A stretch of 64,000 bases of DNA, taken from NCBI RefSeq assembly GCF_000145615.1, contig NC_014410.1, positions 2,095,501 through 2,159,500 of the forward strand, in the 5' to 3' direction. Below are positions 1 through 9,823 of this stretch, in pieces. Origin of the DNA: Thermoanaerobacterium thermosaccharolyticum DSM 571 (GTDB lineage: Bacteria > Bacillota > Thermoanaerobacteria > Thermoanaerobacterales > Thermoanaerobacteraceae). The notes beneath the pieces are model-generated. The model worked only from the letters and a program-made list of their open reading frames with translations. It searched no databases and was not told where the DNA came from. How positions within the stretch are numbered: position 1 is the first letter of the stretch; the number at the start of each line of letters is the position of its first letter. Position numbers and translations under genes: made by a program.

Positions 1-354
1 GCCCCTTTTGTAGCCAGAGTAATTGAGTCATCGCTGAAAGAAGTTGATTGGGGTGTCATAGAAGCATCAATATCTGTTGGTGCAACAATCCCACAGATAA
101 TATTTAAAGTCATGATACCAGAGTCACTGCCCTCACTGATATTGGGTATAACACTTACAATCATAAATATTCTCGGCTATTCTGCTATGGCAGGTGCTAT
201 TGGAGGGGGTGGTCTTGGAGATTTAGCTATAAGGTATGGATATCAAAGATTTGAAACAGATGTACTCATTGCAACAATAATCGTTTTAATCGTCTTTGTA
301 GAAATCGTACAAAGATTAGGAAACTACCTGGCAAAAAAAGTTGATAAAAGATGA
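1..354 (+). CDS. metI: methionine ABC transporter permease (3' part)
   Basis: The gene enters from the left edge in an open frame from base 1, so the true start lies outside. The visible 117 residues are the C-terminal part of a MetI-type permease. An EAA-loop region (residues 14-45, with VIEASISVGAT) is followed by two membrane segments, and the family-typical AGAIGGGGLGDLAIRYGY stretch lies between them. MetI forms the membrane channel of the MetNIQ importer for methionine, probably both isomers. The substrate-binding protein gene metQ follows after 13 bases, and the ATPase gene metN is presumably upstream outside the window. Confidence 0.93.
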   Translation, partial: APFVARVIESSLKEVDWGVIEASISVGATIPQIIFKVMIPESLPSLILGITLTIINILGYSAMAGAIGGGGLGDLAIRYGYQRFETDVLIATIIVLIVFVEIVQRLGNYLAKKVDKR

Positions 355-367
355 AAGGATGGTATAG

Positions 368-1204
368 ATGAAAAAAATAATATTATTGATTACATTAATA
401 TTAACATTATCATTCGCCCTTGTAGGATGCACTAAGGCAAATACTAATGAGACCAACTCAAATGCAGGTACTAATTCAAATAAAATGACAAAAATAGTTG
501 TAGGGGCATCCCCAAATCCTCACGCAGAAATACTTAATGTAGTAAAGCCAATTTTAGCAAAAGAAGGAGTAGATCTCGAAATAAAAGAATTTACTGACTA
601 TGTGACTCCTAATACTGCATTAAACGACAAACAAATAGATGCCAATTTCTTTCAGCACGTTCCATATCTAGAAGACTTCGAAAAGAAAAATAATATGAAA
701 CTGGTGCCACTAGTCAAAGTACACGTAGAACCAATGGGAGCATATTCAAAAAAGATAAAATCGAAAGATGAAATAAAAGACGGTGCAACCGTGGCAGTGC
801 CAAATGATGCTACAAACGAAGGAAGAGCATTACTACTTTTGCAAAAACAAGGTTTAATAAAGTTAAAAGATCCAAATGGACTCACACAGACACCTAGAGA
901 TATAGTCTACAATCCAAAGCATCTAAAATTTGTAGAGCTTGAAGCACCTCAATTACCAAGGACACTTCAAGACGTAGACTTAGCAATAATAAATACAAAC
1001 TTTGCATTAGAGGCAAATTTGAATCCATTGAAAGATGCAATTTTCATGGAAGATAAAGATTCGCCGTATGCTAATGTATTGGTTGTAAGACCAGATAATC
1101 AGAATGACCCTGCTATACAAAAATTAGCAAAAGCTTTAAATTCCGAGGAAGTCAAAAAATTTATAGAAGACAAATACAAAGGCGCTATAGTACCAGCATT
1201 TTAA
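368..1204 (+). CDS. metQ: methionine-binding lipoprotein MetQ
   Basis: A 278-residue NlpA/MetQ family lipoprotein. Residues 1-20 form a signal peptide ending in a lipobox (LVGC, Cys21), so the mature protein is lipid-anchored outside the membrane. A low-complexity Asn/Thr linker follows. The family pattern VVGASPNPHAEIL and the later NDATNEGRALLLL and TPRDIVYNPKHLKF stretches identify MetQ. It binds methionine and delivers it to MetI. It follows metI by 13 bases and is closed by a strong terminator, so it is the last gene of the operon. Confidence 0.95.
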   Translation: MKKIILLITLILTLSFALVGCTKANTNETNSNAGTNSNKMTKIVVGASPNPHAEILNVVKPILAKEGVDLEIKEFTDYVTPNTALNDKQIDANFFQHVPYLEDFEKKNNMKLVPLVKVHVEPMGAYSKKIKSKDEIKDGATVAVPNDATNEGRALLLLQKQGLIKLKDPNGLTQTPRDIVYNPKHLKFVELEAPQLPRTLQDVDLAIINTNFALEANLNPLKDAIFMEDKDSPYANVLVVRPDNQNDPAIQKLAKALNSEEVKKFIEDKYKGAIVPAF

Positions 1205-1220
1205 AATCTTAGGAAAATAA

Positions 1221-1248
1221 AAGCCCGTGTTTCACGGGTTTATTTTTT
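1221..1248 (+). terminator. intrinsic terminator after metQ
   Basis: A CCCGTG/CACGGG stem (1224-1229 with 1233-1238), extended by A-T and G-T pairs, has a 3-base loop and runs into a T-rich tail. It lies 17 bases after the metQ stop and before the convergent spoVB end. Confidence 0.9.
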
Positions 1249-1265
1249 ACTAAAAATTAAATCTT

Positions 1266-2825
1266 TCATTTACTCCTTGAAAATATTAATTTGTTCAAAT
1301 CACTCAAATATGGCAGTTTTATAATATAACTTATCAATAGATACAAGGCTAATCCAGATGATACGGTAATAAACATTACGATCCATTTATTAGCTATTAC
1401 CGATATCAAGTTAAAATACATAATTGTATCAGCTATGCTCATTATAAGCGCAGATGTAAGTGGTTTAAAAAACCAATTGTTATAGTCAACTGTAAGGCCT
1501 GTTACCTTAACTAATTCTCTAAAATTTAATATGAACACAAGAATATCCGCAAATATAAAACCGTATATATATCCAAATAGTCTTAAACTAGGTATCGGTA
1601 TTAGGACATACATAGCTATTACCGAAATAACGGTCCAGATAACAGAATTTTTCAGGACCATATTTTGCATTCCAAGTCCATTTAATATGCTGGTAACAAT
1701 AGATTCCAGATATGCAAAGATGCTACCCGCAGCAATTATTTTTACAAGTGCTCCGACACCAGGACTGTTTGGATAAAGCAAAGTGGCTATCTCATCATGT
1801 AACGTAAGAAACAATATAATAGCCGGTATTGCTATCATTGTAGTGTACCCTATTGCTTGATTTATGCGCAGTCTCACCGTATCCCATTTTTTGAGCGAAG
1901 CAGCTTCAGAGACAGCAGGCAATACAGTAACAGATAAACTCATGGTTATTACTGCAGGCATATATGCAAGTGGATAAGCCATTCCTGAAAGTTTACCAAA
2001 CTCTGATATTGCCTCTTTGTGGGTCAAACCAGACTTTATCAATCTAGAAGGTATGATAAGAGATTCAAAAAGGTCAAGTATATTTACTATCATTCTAGAA
2101 ATTGTAATAGGAAAAGATGTCTTTATTATCGTTTTGGCGATGTCTAATTTGTCCCATGTCTCACCTTCATCTGGTATTTCTTCTTTTATATAGCACAATT
2201 CACGTCTATAATAGAATATATACATAAAAAAACTTGTTACCTCACCAGCAGCAATACCCAATACAGCTATTACAGCAGCATACTCTAATTTTATGTCAGT
2301 TAATATACTGAATAAATACAATGTCAAAGACACTCTTACAATCTGCTCCACTATTTCGGATACAGAAGCTGGAATCATATTTATTAACCCTTGAAAAAAA
2401 CCTTTAAATATCGAAGATGAAGACACGATTATTAATACAGGTGTGAAAACTAATATAGATAGATATGCTCTCGGTTCGTGGAGCAAGTTATCAGATATGT
2501 ACTTAGCATTAAAAAATATGACAGATGAAATTACAATGCCCATCAAAATAACGATAAAAAATGAAACTTCCATTATGCTAAATATATTTTTTCTATTTCT
2601 TTTCGCTCTTTCTTCAGATACAAACCGGGACGTAACTGCGGTAATACCTGATGTTATGAATGTGATAGATACGAAGTAGATCGGAAGAGCTATTTGGTAT
2701 ATTCCTGTGCCTTCTGAGCCAAGCAAATTTGAAAGAATAATCCTAAAGACAAATCCAATAGCCCTATCAATAACATTGGCTATTGTCAATATAAAAGCAC
2801 CGCGAACAAAAGATCTATTGTGCAT
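1266..2825 (-). CDS. spoVB: stage V sporulation protein B-like flippase
   Basis: About 519 residues with roughly 14 predicted membrane helices, of the MATE/MurJ-like polysaccharide flippase superfamily. The N-terminus (FVRGAFILTIANVIDRAIGF, then LLGSEGTGIYQIALPIY) is characteristic of SpoVB. The family is thought to flip lipid-linked peptidoglycan precursors, and in Bacillus SpoVB is needed for spore cortex formation. An ATG at 2825 is preferred over a GTG three codons earlier because GAGGTG lies six bases before it. It is monocistronic and converges on metQ. A vegetative MurJ-type flippase role cannot be excluded. Confidence 0.85.
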   Translation of the reverse strand: MHNRSFVRGAFILTIANVIDRAIGFVFRIILSNLLGSEGTGIYQIALPIYFVSITFITSGITAVTSRFVSEERAKRNRKNIFSIMEVSFFIVILMGIVISSVIFFNAKYISDNLLHEPRAYLSILVFTPVLIIVSSSSIFKGFFQGLINMIPASVSEIVEQIVRVSLTLYLFSILTDIKLEYAAVIAVLGIAAGEVTSFFMYIFYYRRELCYIKEEIPDEGETWDKLDIAKTIIKTSFPITISRMIVNILDLFESLIIPSRLIKSGLTHKEAISEFGKLSGMAYPLAYMPAVITMSLSVTVLPAVSEAASLKKWDTVRLRINQAIGYTTMIAIPAIILFLTLHDEIATLLYPNSPGVGALVKIIAAGSIFAYLESIVTSILNGLGMQNMVLKNSVIWTVISVIAMYVLIPIPSLRLFGYIYGFIFADILVFILNFRELVKVTGLTVDYNNWFFKPLTSALIMSIADTIMYFNLISVIANKWIVMFITVSSGLALYLLISYIIKLPYLSDLNKLIFSRSK

Positions 2826-2875
2826 ATAAGACACCTCACAATAGTTTATTCGCGGTTTTATTTATATATTACTGC

Positions 2876-3316
2876 TTACAGTTTCTCTAAAACAGACTTT
2901 GCGTATTCTTTTGCTGTAAACAGCGAATGATCTCTGTAGTTTCCGCACTGTACCTCATTTGTCGCAGGAACATCTTCTTCTTTTGTTTCCAAGACTCTTT
3001 TTAAAACCTTCTTTAATACATCCTTTATTTCATCAACAGGTGTATCTCCAAATTTTACAAGATAGAAGCCAGTCCTGCAGCCCATAGGCGAAATGTCTAT
3101 TATATCGTCCATATAATCTCTAAAATACGTCGCAAACAAGTGCTCTAAAGTATGCATGCCACCTGTAGGTATTGAATCAACATTTGGCTGAGTCAATCTC
3201 ACATCGTATTTTGTAACGACATCTCCATTAGGACCTACTAAAACTCCTGCTTTTCTCACATACGGTGCCCTTACAGTTCTATGATCTAATTTAAAGCTTT
3301 CAACCTTAATATCCAT
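2876..3316 (-). CDS. luxS: S-ribosylhomocysteine lyase LuxS
   Basis: A 146-residue LuxS. The metal-binding HTLEH motif is present (GGMHTLEHLFATY), as is the catalytic-Cys region SPMGCRTGFYL. LuxS cleaves S-ribosylhomocysteine to homocysteine and DPD, the precursor of autoinducer-2, and so recycles the product of SAM methylations. The ATG at 3316 is chosen over an upstream TTG because AGAGGTGA sits at ideal spacing before it. The product homocysteine links functionally to the metIQ importer nearby, but the two are not in one operon. Confidence 0.95.
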   Translation of the reverse strand: MDIKVESFKLDHRTVRAPYVRKAGVLVGPNGDVVTKYDVRLTQPNVDSIPTGGMHTLEHLFATYFRDYMDDIIDISPMGCRTGFYLVKFGDTPVDEIKDVLKKVLKRVLETKEEDVPATNEVQCGNYRDHSLFTAKEYAKSVLEKL

Positions 3317-3436
3317 CGTATCACCTCTTTGCAAATTGATATATATATTTTAACATTTTTCTTCGTAAATTGCCAGTTGCACTATCGCATATACTTTAAT
3401 ATATTGTAATAGGTTTATTTTAGGAGTTGATATGAA

Positions 3437-3721
3437 ATGGAAAAATTAGAAGAGTTTTTGTCACAAATTCTTTTGGCACTGATATTATCTTATATAGAAG
3501 AAAATTCAAAAAAAGGCAAATACAAATATGACTGGTGCCTTGAAGATGAGTTCAATAAACTTAAAAATCAATGCATCAAAATATATACGCAATCAAACGT
3601 AATAGAAGGTACAGTTTCTGAAGTCGGCAGCGATTTTATCAGAATAGATTGCAAAAAAGCAAATGTATCATATATTGTCCCAAAGAATTGCATCTATGCG
3701 ATAGAAAAAGGCATTAATTAA
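3437..3721 (+). CDS. small hypothetical protein with Sm-like C-terminal part
   Basis: A 94-residue protein of unknown function. The N-terminal half is helical and Lys/Glu-rich with a conserved-looking hydrophobic run (ILLALILSYIEEN). The C-terminal half (KIYTQSNVIEGTVSEVGSDF...) has the strand pattern of DUF2642/Sm-like small proteins found in spore formers. The gene stands alone, divergent from luxS, with AGGAG about ten bases before the ATG. The family link is inferred from pattern only. Confidence 0.6.
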   Translation: MEKLEEFLSQILLALILSYIEENSKKGKYKYDWCLEDEFNKLKNQCIKIYTQSNVIEGTVSEVGSDFIRIDCKKANVSYIVPKNCIYAIEKGIN

Positions 3722-3744
3722 TGAAGTTTCATAGAACAAAAATA

Positions 3745-3764
3745 TCCGGCACAGCCGGAGGTTT
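3745..3764. terminator. bidirectional intrinsic terminator
   Basis: A perfect TCCGGC/GCCGGA stem (3745-3750 with 3754-3759) has a 3-base loop. T residues follow in both directions. It separates the plus-strand small protein from the convergent small membrane gene. Confidence 0.7.
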
Positions 3765-3792
3765 TAAATGGGAGGAATTTTTCTGAATTCAT

Positions 3793-3972
3793 CTATCTTA
3801 ACTTATAGCTATAAGCTAATTCACTAAAATCTTCGTTTTTAATTATCATATCGTCAAAATCTTTATAGCCAAATTCGTTTCTCATAAATTCTGAATATTC
3901 CGTGTTGTCTTTTTCCATCACTGCGGGTACAATTATTAAAATCAATACCATTAATGTTATTATTAATAACAT
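3793..3972 (-). CDS. small single-span membrane protein
   Basis: A possible 59-residue protein. Residues 1-18 form a single hydrophobic helix (MLLIITLMVLILIIVPAV). An acidic, hydrophilic tail follows (EYSEFMRNEFGYKDFDDMI). The ATG at 3972 has a GGGTGGGTG ribosome site; a GTG three codons upstream is the alternative. No family is recognised. The good start site and the terminator just beyond its stop support it as a real gene. Confidence 0.5.
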   Translation of the reverse strand: MLLIITLMVLILIIVPAVMEKDNTEYSEFMRNEFGYKDFDDMIIKNEDFSELAYSYKLR

Positions 3973-4217
3973 TTTCTTCACCCACCCTTCAATACATATT
4001 ATGCACCATTTATCTATTTTTGTCAAGATTTACTTCATATAAATTATTTTTGCAAGATTTCCTGTATTTTTGCAAATTTATTAGTTTGTCAACACAGTTT
4101 ATGCATAATAATTGGCAACTGCATGAAATATTTTGCATAAATATGTATGAAGGCATTTTTAAATTTCCAATTTATTTTGATTGACTACAAAAATTTTTTA
4201 ATTAAACTTATAAAATT

Positions 4218-5453
4218 TTATAAAGTATCACTGTAATTGAGTAAATCCTTTAATATTCTTTTTTGTCTATTGCCTTTGCTTATTCCATCTTTCAAAAAAT
4301 TAAGAACCGTACTTACATGTACTGCTATACCATATGCTATACAGTTTTCATCAACATCAAACATGTTATTGTGAATAGGCTTATCTATCCCCAATTCTTT
4401 ATTCCCACAGCCCAGTTTATAAAAACATCCAGGAACCTTTTTTAAATAATAAGCAAAGTCCTCTACTCCAAGAGTCGGCAATACATTCTTTATATTTTCT
4501 TCACCAACTATACCCAATGCACTTAATCTTAATATATTTACCATTCTGCTGTCGTTAATAAGGCATGGATATCCTTCAATCCTTGTAAACTCGGCTTTTC
4601 CCCCCATTAACTCCGCAGTTTTTTTTGCTATGTTTTCTACTTTTGCAACTATCATATCTCGATTTTCTTCATTTAACATCCTTATTATGCCTGACATATG
4701 TACTTTGCCAGCAACTATATTTCTGGCATATCCACCTTCGATACTTCCAATAGTTATAACAAGAGGTTCCAAAGGATTCGATTCCCTGCTTACAACCGTC
4801 TGAATCATATTGATTATGTTTGCAGAAATGACAATGGGATCTACCGATTTATGTGGTTCAGCTCCATGACTTGACCTACCTATTACATTAATGTCAAACA
4901 TATCCGATGACGCATATGCTTTTCCATAAGTATAGCCGATTTGCCCAACTTGAAGATCTGGATCCACATGCAAGCCTATAATCGCATCAACTTTCGGATT
5001 TTCAAATGCACCTGCTTCCAGCATCGGCTTTGCACCACCTGTCGTTTCCTCCGCAGGCTGAAAAATAAACTTGACATTTCCCATAAGTTTATCTTTTTTT
5101 TGTGACAGCAGCTTGGCTGCTCCAAGAGTAATAGCCGTATGCACATCATGACCACATGCATGCATTTTTCCAGGCACCAATGAACTATATGGCACATCAT
5201 TTTCCTCTTGAATTGGGAGAGCATCTATATCAGCCCTTATTGCAATTGTCTTTTCTCCATTACCTTTAAGCGTACCTACAATACCTGTCTTTGCCATAAC
5301 CTTTGTCTCAATATCTAGTTTTTCTAAATATTTTTTTATAAGTTCAGATGTCTTTGTCTCTTCAAATCCCAATTCAGGTTCTCTATGAATCCTTCTTCTG
5401 ATCTCTATAATCTCATCTTGGATAAGTCTTGCTTCTTTTAATATCTCATTCAT
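4218..5453 (-). CDS. M20-family amidohydrolase
   Basis: A 411-residue M20D metallopeptidase (hippurate hydrolase / N-acyl-amino-acid or N-acetyl-diaminopimelate deacetylase type). Zinc-ligand motifs are visible: HACGHDVHTA (about 99-108), the catalytic PAEETTGGAKPML region (about 133) and IGLHVDPDLQVGQ. The N-terminal IRRRIHREPELGFEE is typical of the subfamily. It probably removes acyl groups from amino acids in the cytoplasm; the exact substrate cannot be read from sequence. It is co-directional with murI, 21 bases downstream of it, so the pair probably forms an operon. Confidence 0.85.
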   Translation of the reverse strand: MNEILKEARLIQDEIIEIRRRIHREPELGFEETKTSELIKKYLEKLDIETKVMAKTGIVGTLKGNGEKTIAIRADIDALPIQEENDVPYSSLVPGKMHACGHDVHTAITLGAAKLLSQKKDKLMGNVKFIFQPAEETTGGAKPMLEAGAFENPKVDAIIGLHVDPDLQVGQIGYTYGKAYASSDMFDINVIGRSSHGAEPHKSVDPIVISANIINMIQTVVSRESNPLEPLVITIGSIEGGYARNIVAGKVHMSGIIRMLNEENRDMIVAKVENIAKKTAELMGGKAEFTRIEGYPCLINDSRMVNILRLSALGIVGEENIKNVLPTLGVEDFAYYLKKVPGCFYKLGCGNKELGIDKPIHNNMFDVDENCIAYGIAVHVSTVLNFLKDGISKGNRQKRILKDLLNYSDTL

Positions 5454-5474
5454 GTTTCTCCCCTCTTTATTTTT

Positions 5475-6269
5475 CTAGTATCTCTCTATATCAACAATGC
5501 TTATCTTTTCAATATCTTCATTTAATATAAGTTTAGCAGTGTTTACAAAATTTTCTTTATTGCCGCTAACAAAATACTCGGTTTTACCTGTAAGTCTTGA
5601 ATTAAGCATAGCATTTTCCTCTAAATAACTTTTGACTTTCTCAGATAATTTTATAGCCGGGTCAACAATGATTACATCTTTATGAACAGCATTTTTAATA
5701 GCGTTTATCAATATTGGATAGTGTGTGCAGCCAAGAACTAATGTATCGATTTCTTCATTATTCAAAACACTTAAATACTCTTTAGCACATTTGAACGCCT
5801 CATCGCTATTTGCCAGTCCTTCCTCCACAAGTGGAACAAATCTAGGACAAGCCTTGCCAAAAACATCTATACCACTATCTATCAATTTTATATTTTTTTC
5901 ATAGCTTCTACTTTCTATCGTCCTTGTGGTAGCAATAACGCCAACTTTTTTATTCTTAGTTAAATAAGCAGCACTTTCGGCTCCAGCTTCTAACACATTG
6001 AAAAGAATCTCACTGTATTCATTTTTATCAATTGATGCACATGTAGTATTACAGGCTATAACAATAATTTTTGTGTTTTTCTCATTCATAAAATGTACTA
6101 TCTGTCTGGCGTACTTTTCAATTTCCTTTTTAGACTTCTCACCGTATGGTACCCTCTTCGTATCGCCAAAGTATATGTAATCCTCGTTTGGCAATAGTTC
6201 TTTTAACCTCTTTAATACGGTTAAACCGCCTACACCTGAATCAAATACTCCAATCGGTCTTATGTCCAT
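5475..6269 (-). CDS. murI: glutamate racemase
   Basis: A 264-residue glutamate racemase that makes D-glutamate for peptidoglycan. The N-terminal signature IGVFDSGVGGLTVLKRL is present. Both catalytic cysteines are seen, one in IVIACNTTCASI (about residue 73) and one in LVLGCTHYPIL (about residue 184). Length fits the family. It is the first gene of a two-gene unit with the M20 amidohydrolase. The purD terminator lies behind its start. Confidence 0.95.
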   Translation of the reverse strand: MDIRPIGVFDSGVGGLTVLKRLKELLPNEDYIYFGDTKRVPYGEKSKKEIEKYARQIVHFMNEKNTKIIVIACNTTCASIDKNEYSEILFNVLEAGAESAAYLTKNKKVGVIATTRTIESRSYEKNIKLIDSGIDVFGKACPRFVPLVEEGLANSDEAFKCAKEYLSVLNNEEIDTLVLGCTHYPILINAIKNAVHKDVIIVDPAIKLSEKVKSYLEENAMLNSRLTGKTEYFVSGNKENFVNTAKLILNEDIEKISIVDIERY

Positions 6270-6337
6270 CTCACCACATCCTATTTTGTTGATATCTATT
6301 ATATAATATCACAAAAATTGTGGATTGATAACAAAAA

Positions 6338-6376
6338 CAATAAAATCCCCGCATGTTTTTAATATACAGGGATTTA
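6338..6376 (-). terminator. terminator of the pur operon
   Basis: An AAATCCC/GGGATTT stem (6343-6349 with 6369-6375) lies just after the purD stop. On the minus strand it runs into a T-rich tract. Confidence 0.7.
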
Positions 6377-6385
6377 GTAATATAA

Positions 6386-7636
6386 TCATACGATACCTAT
6401 GTCATTTCTAAAATATATTCCATCAAAATGGATCTTTTTAAGCTCATTATATGCCTTTCTTCTCGCTTCATCATAAGTGTCTCCAAGTGCCGTCACCTCT
6501 AAAACTCTCCCACCTGATGTTTTGTACTTGCCATTGGATTTCGTAGTACCTGCATGATAGACAAACACACCATCTACATCTTCAAGTCCTGTTATATCGA
6601 AACCAGTCTTATATTCACCTGGATATCCTTCTGATGATGCTACAACACATACAGCCTTTTTATCTTCCCATTCTATCTTTACGGTATTAAGTTTTTCCTC
6701 AATTATAGCTTCTATTATATCCACAAGATCTGTTTTTAAAAGCGGAAGAACTACTTGCGTTTCAGGGTCTCCAAATCTCGCATTAAATTCAAGGACTTTA
6801 GGACCTTCTTTTGTCAGTATGAGACCGGCATAAAGGACACCTTTATACACTATCCCTTCTTTTTTTAGTGAGTCTATTACAGGCTTTAAAATGGTTTTTA
6901 CTACAACATCCAACATCTTATCGTCAAAATATGGATTTGGGGCAATATTGCCCATACCTCCTGTATTTGGTCCTTTATCTCCATCGTATATTCTCTTATA
7001 ATCCATCGCAGATACCATTGGAACAATAGTATTTCCATCAGTAAATGCAAGGACAGAAACTTCTTTTCCAAAAAGCATCTCTTCGATTATGACGGTATCG
7101 CCTGAAGACCCAAACCGTTTCTCCTTCATCAATATGTCTAAGGACTCTTTCGCATCTTTAAAATTATCTGCTAGAAATACTCCCTTACCCTGTGCCAATC
7201 CATCTGCCTTTATCACAACAGGATACCAAATATCTTTTAAAAAATTTAAAGCCGCATCATACCTATCAAATGCCTTAAAACGTGCTGTTGGAATGTTGTA
7301 CTTGTGAAGCAGCAGCTTCGTAAAGTATTTACTTCCTTCTATTGCAGCAGCATCCCTTTTAGGTCCAAATATTCTTAAACCGCTATTTTCAAATTCATCT
7401 ACTATTCCCTTCATCAAAGGGACTTCAGGCCCAACCACCGTCAAATCTATATTGTTATCTAATGCAAATCTTTTAAGCTTATCTACATCCGAAACGTTTA
7501 TATCTACGCATTCTGCTATATCTGAGATCCCACCATTTCCAGGTACACAGTAAATTTTTTTTACTTTTTTGCTTTCATTAATCTTTTTAACTATGGCATG
7601 CTCTCGGCCACCGCCACCAATAACAAGAACATTCAT
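6386..7636 (-). CDS. purD: phosphoribosylamine-glycine ligase
   Basis: A 416-residue GAR synthetase, catalysing step 2 of purine synthesis: ATP-dependent joining of glycine to phosphoribosylamine. The N-terminus MNVLVIGGGGREHAI is diagnostic. The ATP-grasp core (VIKADGLAQGKGV, EFNARFGDPETQVVLPLL) is intact. The ATG at 7636 is chosen because GGAGGAGA precedes it; an upstream TTG would add six residues. It is the last gene of purECFMNHD, followed by the terminator. Confidence 0.96.
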   Translation of the reverse strand: MNVLVIGGGGREHAIVKKINESKKVKKIYCVPGNGGISDIAECVDINVSDVDKLKRFALDNNIDLTVVGPEVPLMKGIVDEFENSGLRIFGPKRDAAAIEGSKYFTKLLLHKYNIPTARFKAFDRYDAALNFLKDIWYPVVIKADGLAQGKGVFLADNFKDAKESLDILMKEKRFGSSGDTVIIEEMLFGKEVSVLAFTDGNTIVPMVSAMDYKRIYDGDKGPNTGGMGNIAPNPYFDDKMLDVVVKTILKPVIDSLKKEGIVYKGVLYAGLILTKEGPKVLEFNARFGDPETQVVLPLLKTDLVDIIEAIIEEKLNTVKIEWEDKKAVCVVASSEGYPGEYKTGFDITGLEDVDGVFVYHAGTTKSNGKYKTSGGRVLEVTALGDTYDEARRKAYNELKKIHFDGIYFRNDIGIV

Positions 7637-7671
7637 ATTCTCTCCTCCAAACAATTGTGGCTATTGTTATT

Positions 7672-9198
7672 TTAATGTTTAAAGTGCCTTATGCCTGTAA
7701 ATACCATTGAAATCCCTGCTTTATCTGCCGCATCTATAGATGCTTCATCATTTTTTGAGCCGCCGGGCTGTATAATCGATGCGACTCCAGCTTTTGCTGC
7801 AGCTTCTACAACGTCAGAAAATGGAAAAAATGCATCAGATGCCAGCACACTTCCTTTTGCCTTCTCACCTGCCTGCTTTATAGACTGCTGTGTGGGCCAT
7901 ATGCGATTTACCTGCCCTGCACCTATACCTACCGTTGCACCATCTTTCGCAAGCACAATAGCATTTGATTTAACATGTTTTACAACTTTCCATGCAAATC
8001 TTAAATCTTTAAATTCTTTTTCGTCAGGCGCATTTTTCGTGACAACTTTTAATTTATCCTCGTATAAATCAACTTCATCTTTTTCCTGTACTAATATGCC
8101 ACCTTCTACTTTTTTAACATCATACTCTTTTACATATCCATCCTTAAGCTTTAGTATTCTAACATTTTTCTTCTTTTCTAATATGTTTAATGCATCTTCC
8201 TCAAAATCAGGTGCTATTATTATCTCTAAAAATATCTTTGAAAGCTCTTCGGCTGTCCTTTTGTCAAGCGTTCGGTTAAATGCAACAATGCCACCAAATA
8301 TTGATACAGGATCACATTCATAAGCTTTCTTAAATGCATCGTATATATTGTCTGCAACTGCAACACCGCATGGATTAGTATGTTTTATGGCTACAGCAGC
8401 AGGCACATCAAATTCTTTCAGAAGCTCTATAGCTGCATTTGCATCATTTATATTATTGAAAGAAAGCTCTTTTCCATGCAGTTTAATACATTCGGATATA
8501 CCAAATGACTTTAACGAATTTTTATAAAATGCAGCTTTTTGATGAGGATTTTCGCCGTATCGCATGTCTTGCGATTTTTCATATGAAAGTGTAATAGTAT
8601 CCGGAAATTCTACGCCATTTTTGTCTAACAGGTAATTGTATATCAATGAATCATACGAAGCAGTATGACCAAAAGCCTTCATAGCAAGGTAAAATCTCGT
8701 TTCTTCCTTGGTATTGCCATATTCTTTTATTTCTTCAATAACTTTAGTGTAATCACTTGGGTCAACTAAGACAGTGACGTATTTATAGTTTTTGGCTGCG
8801 GCCCTAATCATGGACGGTCCACCTATGTCTATGTTTTCTATTGCGTCTTCAAGCATTACATCATCCTTCAATATCGTCTCTTTAAAAGGATAGAGATTTA
8901 CAGCAACGATATCAATAGGTTCTATTCCATTTTCATTTAATTGTTTCATGTGGTTTTCGTCATCTCTAATGGCCAGAAGTCCACCATGTATTTTAGGATG
9001 AAGCGTCTTTACTCTTCCATCTAAAATCTCAGGAAATCCTGTTATATCTGATACTTTAATAGCTTTTATGCTGTTATCGCATAGAAGTTTATATGTTCCT
9101 CCAGTTGAAAGTATCTCTACTCCAAGCTCATCTAAAGATTTTGCAAGATCTAGTATCCCATCTTTTTTAGATACACTTATTAATGCTCTCTTTGACAT
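7672..9198 (-). CDS. purH: bifunctional AICAR formyltransferase / IMP cyclohydrolase
   Basis: About 508 residues with both PurH domains. The N-terminal IMP cyclohydrolase ([22 protein letters not shown]) is followed by AICAR transformylase, with KHTNPCGVA and the C-terminal SDAFFPFSD and [10 protein letters not shown]. It performs the last two steps of IMP synthesis. Two adjacent ATGs (9201, 9198) are possible; the second has better spacing to AGGAGG. It lies between purN and purD with short gaps. Confidence 0.96.
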   Translation of the reverse strand: MSKRALISVSKKDGILDLAKSLDELGVEILSTGGTYKLLCDNSIKAIKVSDITGFPEILDGRVKTLHPKIHGGLLAIRDDENHMKQLNENGIEPIDIVAVNLYPFKETILKDDVMLEDAIENIDIGGPSMIRAAAKNYKYVTVLVDPSDYTKVIEEIKEYGNTKEETRFYLAMKAFGHTASYDSLIYNYLLDKNGVEFPDTITLSYEKSQDMRYGENPHQKAAFYKNSLKSFGISECIKLHGKELSFNNINDANAAIELLKEFDVPAAVAIKHTNPCGVAVADNIYDAFKKAYECDPVSIFGGIVAFNRTLDKRTAEELSKIFLEIIIAPDFEEDALNILEKKKNVRILKLKDGYVKEYDVKKVEGGILVQEKDEVDLYEDKLKVVTKNAPDEKEFKDLRFAWKVVKHVKSNAIVLAKDGATVGIGAGQVNRIWPTQQSIKQAGEKAKGSVLASDAFFPFSDVVEAAAKAGVASIIQPGGSKNDEASIDAADKAGISMVFTGIRHFKH

Positions 9199-9214
9199 CA
9201 TTTTACCTCCTAAA

Positions 9215-9823
9215 TCAAATTATAATGACCTTTCTTCCTTCAACTTTAAGCCTGCCTTCAGCAAATAGCTTAACAGCGTATGGCAGCAGCCTATGTTCCA
9301 ATTTTAAAACTTTATCAGCTACTGTTTCAGGTGTGTCATTATCCTCCACCTTAACTACTTCTTGCAAAATAATAGGTCCTGTATCTGCGCCTGCATCAAC
9401 AAAATGTACTGTACAGCCTGTATATTTGACACCATATTCTATAACAGCCTTGTGAACATTTATGCCATAAAATCCTTTGCCGCAAAAAGATGGTATTAAG
9501 GATGGATGTATATTTATTATTTTATTTTGATACTTATTTACAATTTCTTCATTCAGTATTGTTATAAAGCCGGCAAGTATTATTCCATCTGGATTGATCT
9601 TATCCACGACTTTCATAAGTTCTTCGTAGAACCTACCCTTTAGCTTTTTCTTTGGTACACAAATTGAAGGTATATTATTGTCAGCAGCTCTTTTTAAAGC
9701 ATACGCACCTTCTTTGTCGCTTATAAGTGCAGCAATTTCTGCATTTATATATCCACTTTTAATACCGTCTATTATCGATTGAAAATCTGTACCATTTCCT
9801 GACGCCATAACCAAAAGTCTCAT
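9215..9823 (-). CDS. purN: phosphoribosylglycinamide formyltransferase
   Basis: A 202-residue 10-formyl-THF-dependent GAR transformylase (step 3). The N-terminus [18 protein letters not shown] is typical, as are the active-site region [15 protein letters not shown] (Asn/His) and the catalytic-Asp region [13 protein letters not shown]. Its start overlaps the purM stop by four bases (ATGA type), which suggests translational coupling. Confidence 0.95.
   Translation of the reverse strand: MRLLVMASGNGTDFQSIIDGIKSGYINAEIAALISDKEGAYALKRAADNNIPSICVPKKKLKGRFYEELMKVVDKINPDGIILAGFITILNEEIVNKYQNKIINIHPSLIPSFCGKGFYGINVHKAVIEYGVKYTGCTVHFVDAGADTGPIILQEVVKVEDNDTPETVADKVLKLEHRLLPYAVKLFAEGRLKVEGRKVIII

Noticed and set aside
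7691-8323. 210-codon open frame on the strand opposite purH
   Set aside because: It mirrors the purH frame, is Ser/Thr/Phe-rich as shadow frames are, and has no supporting start signals.
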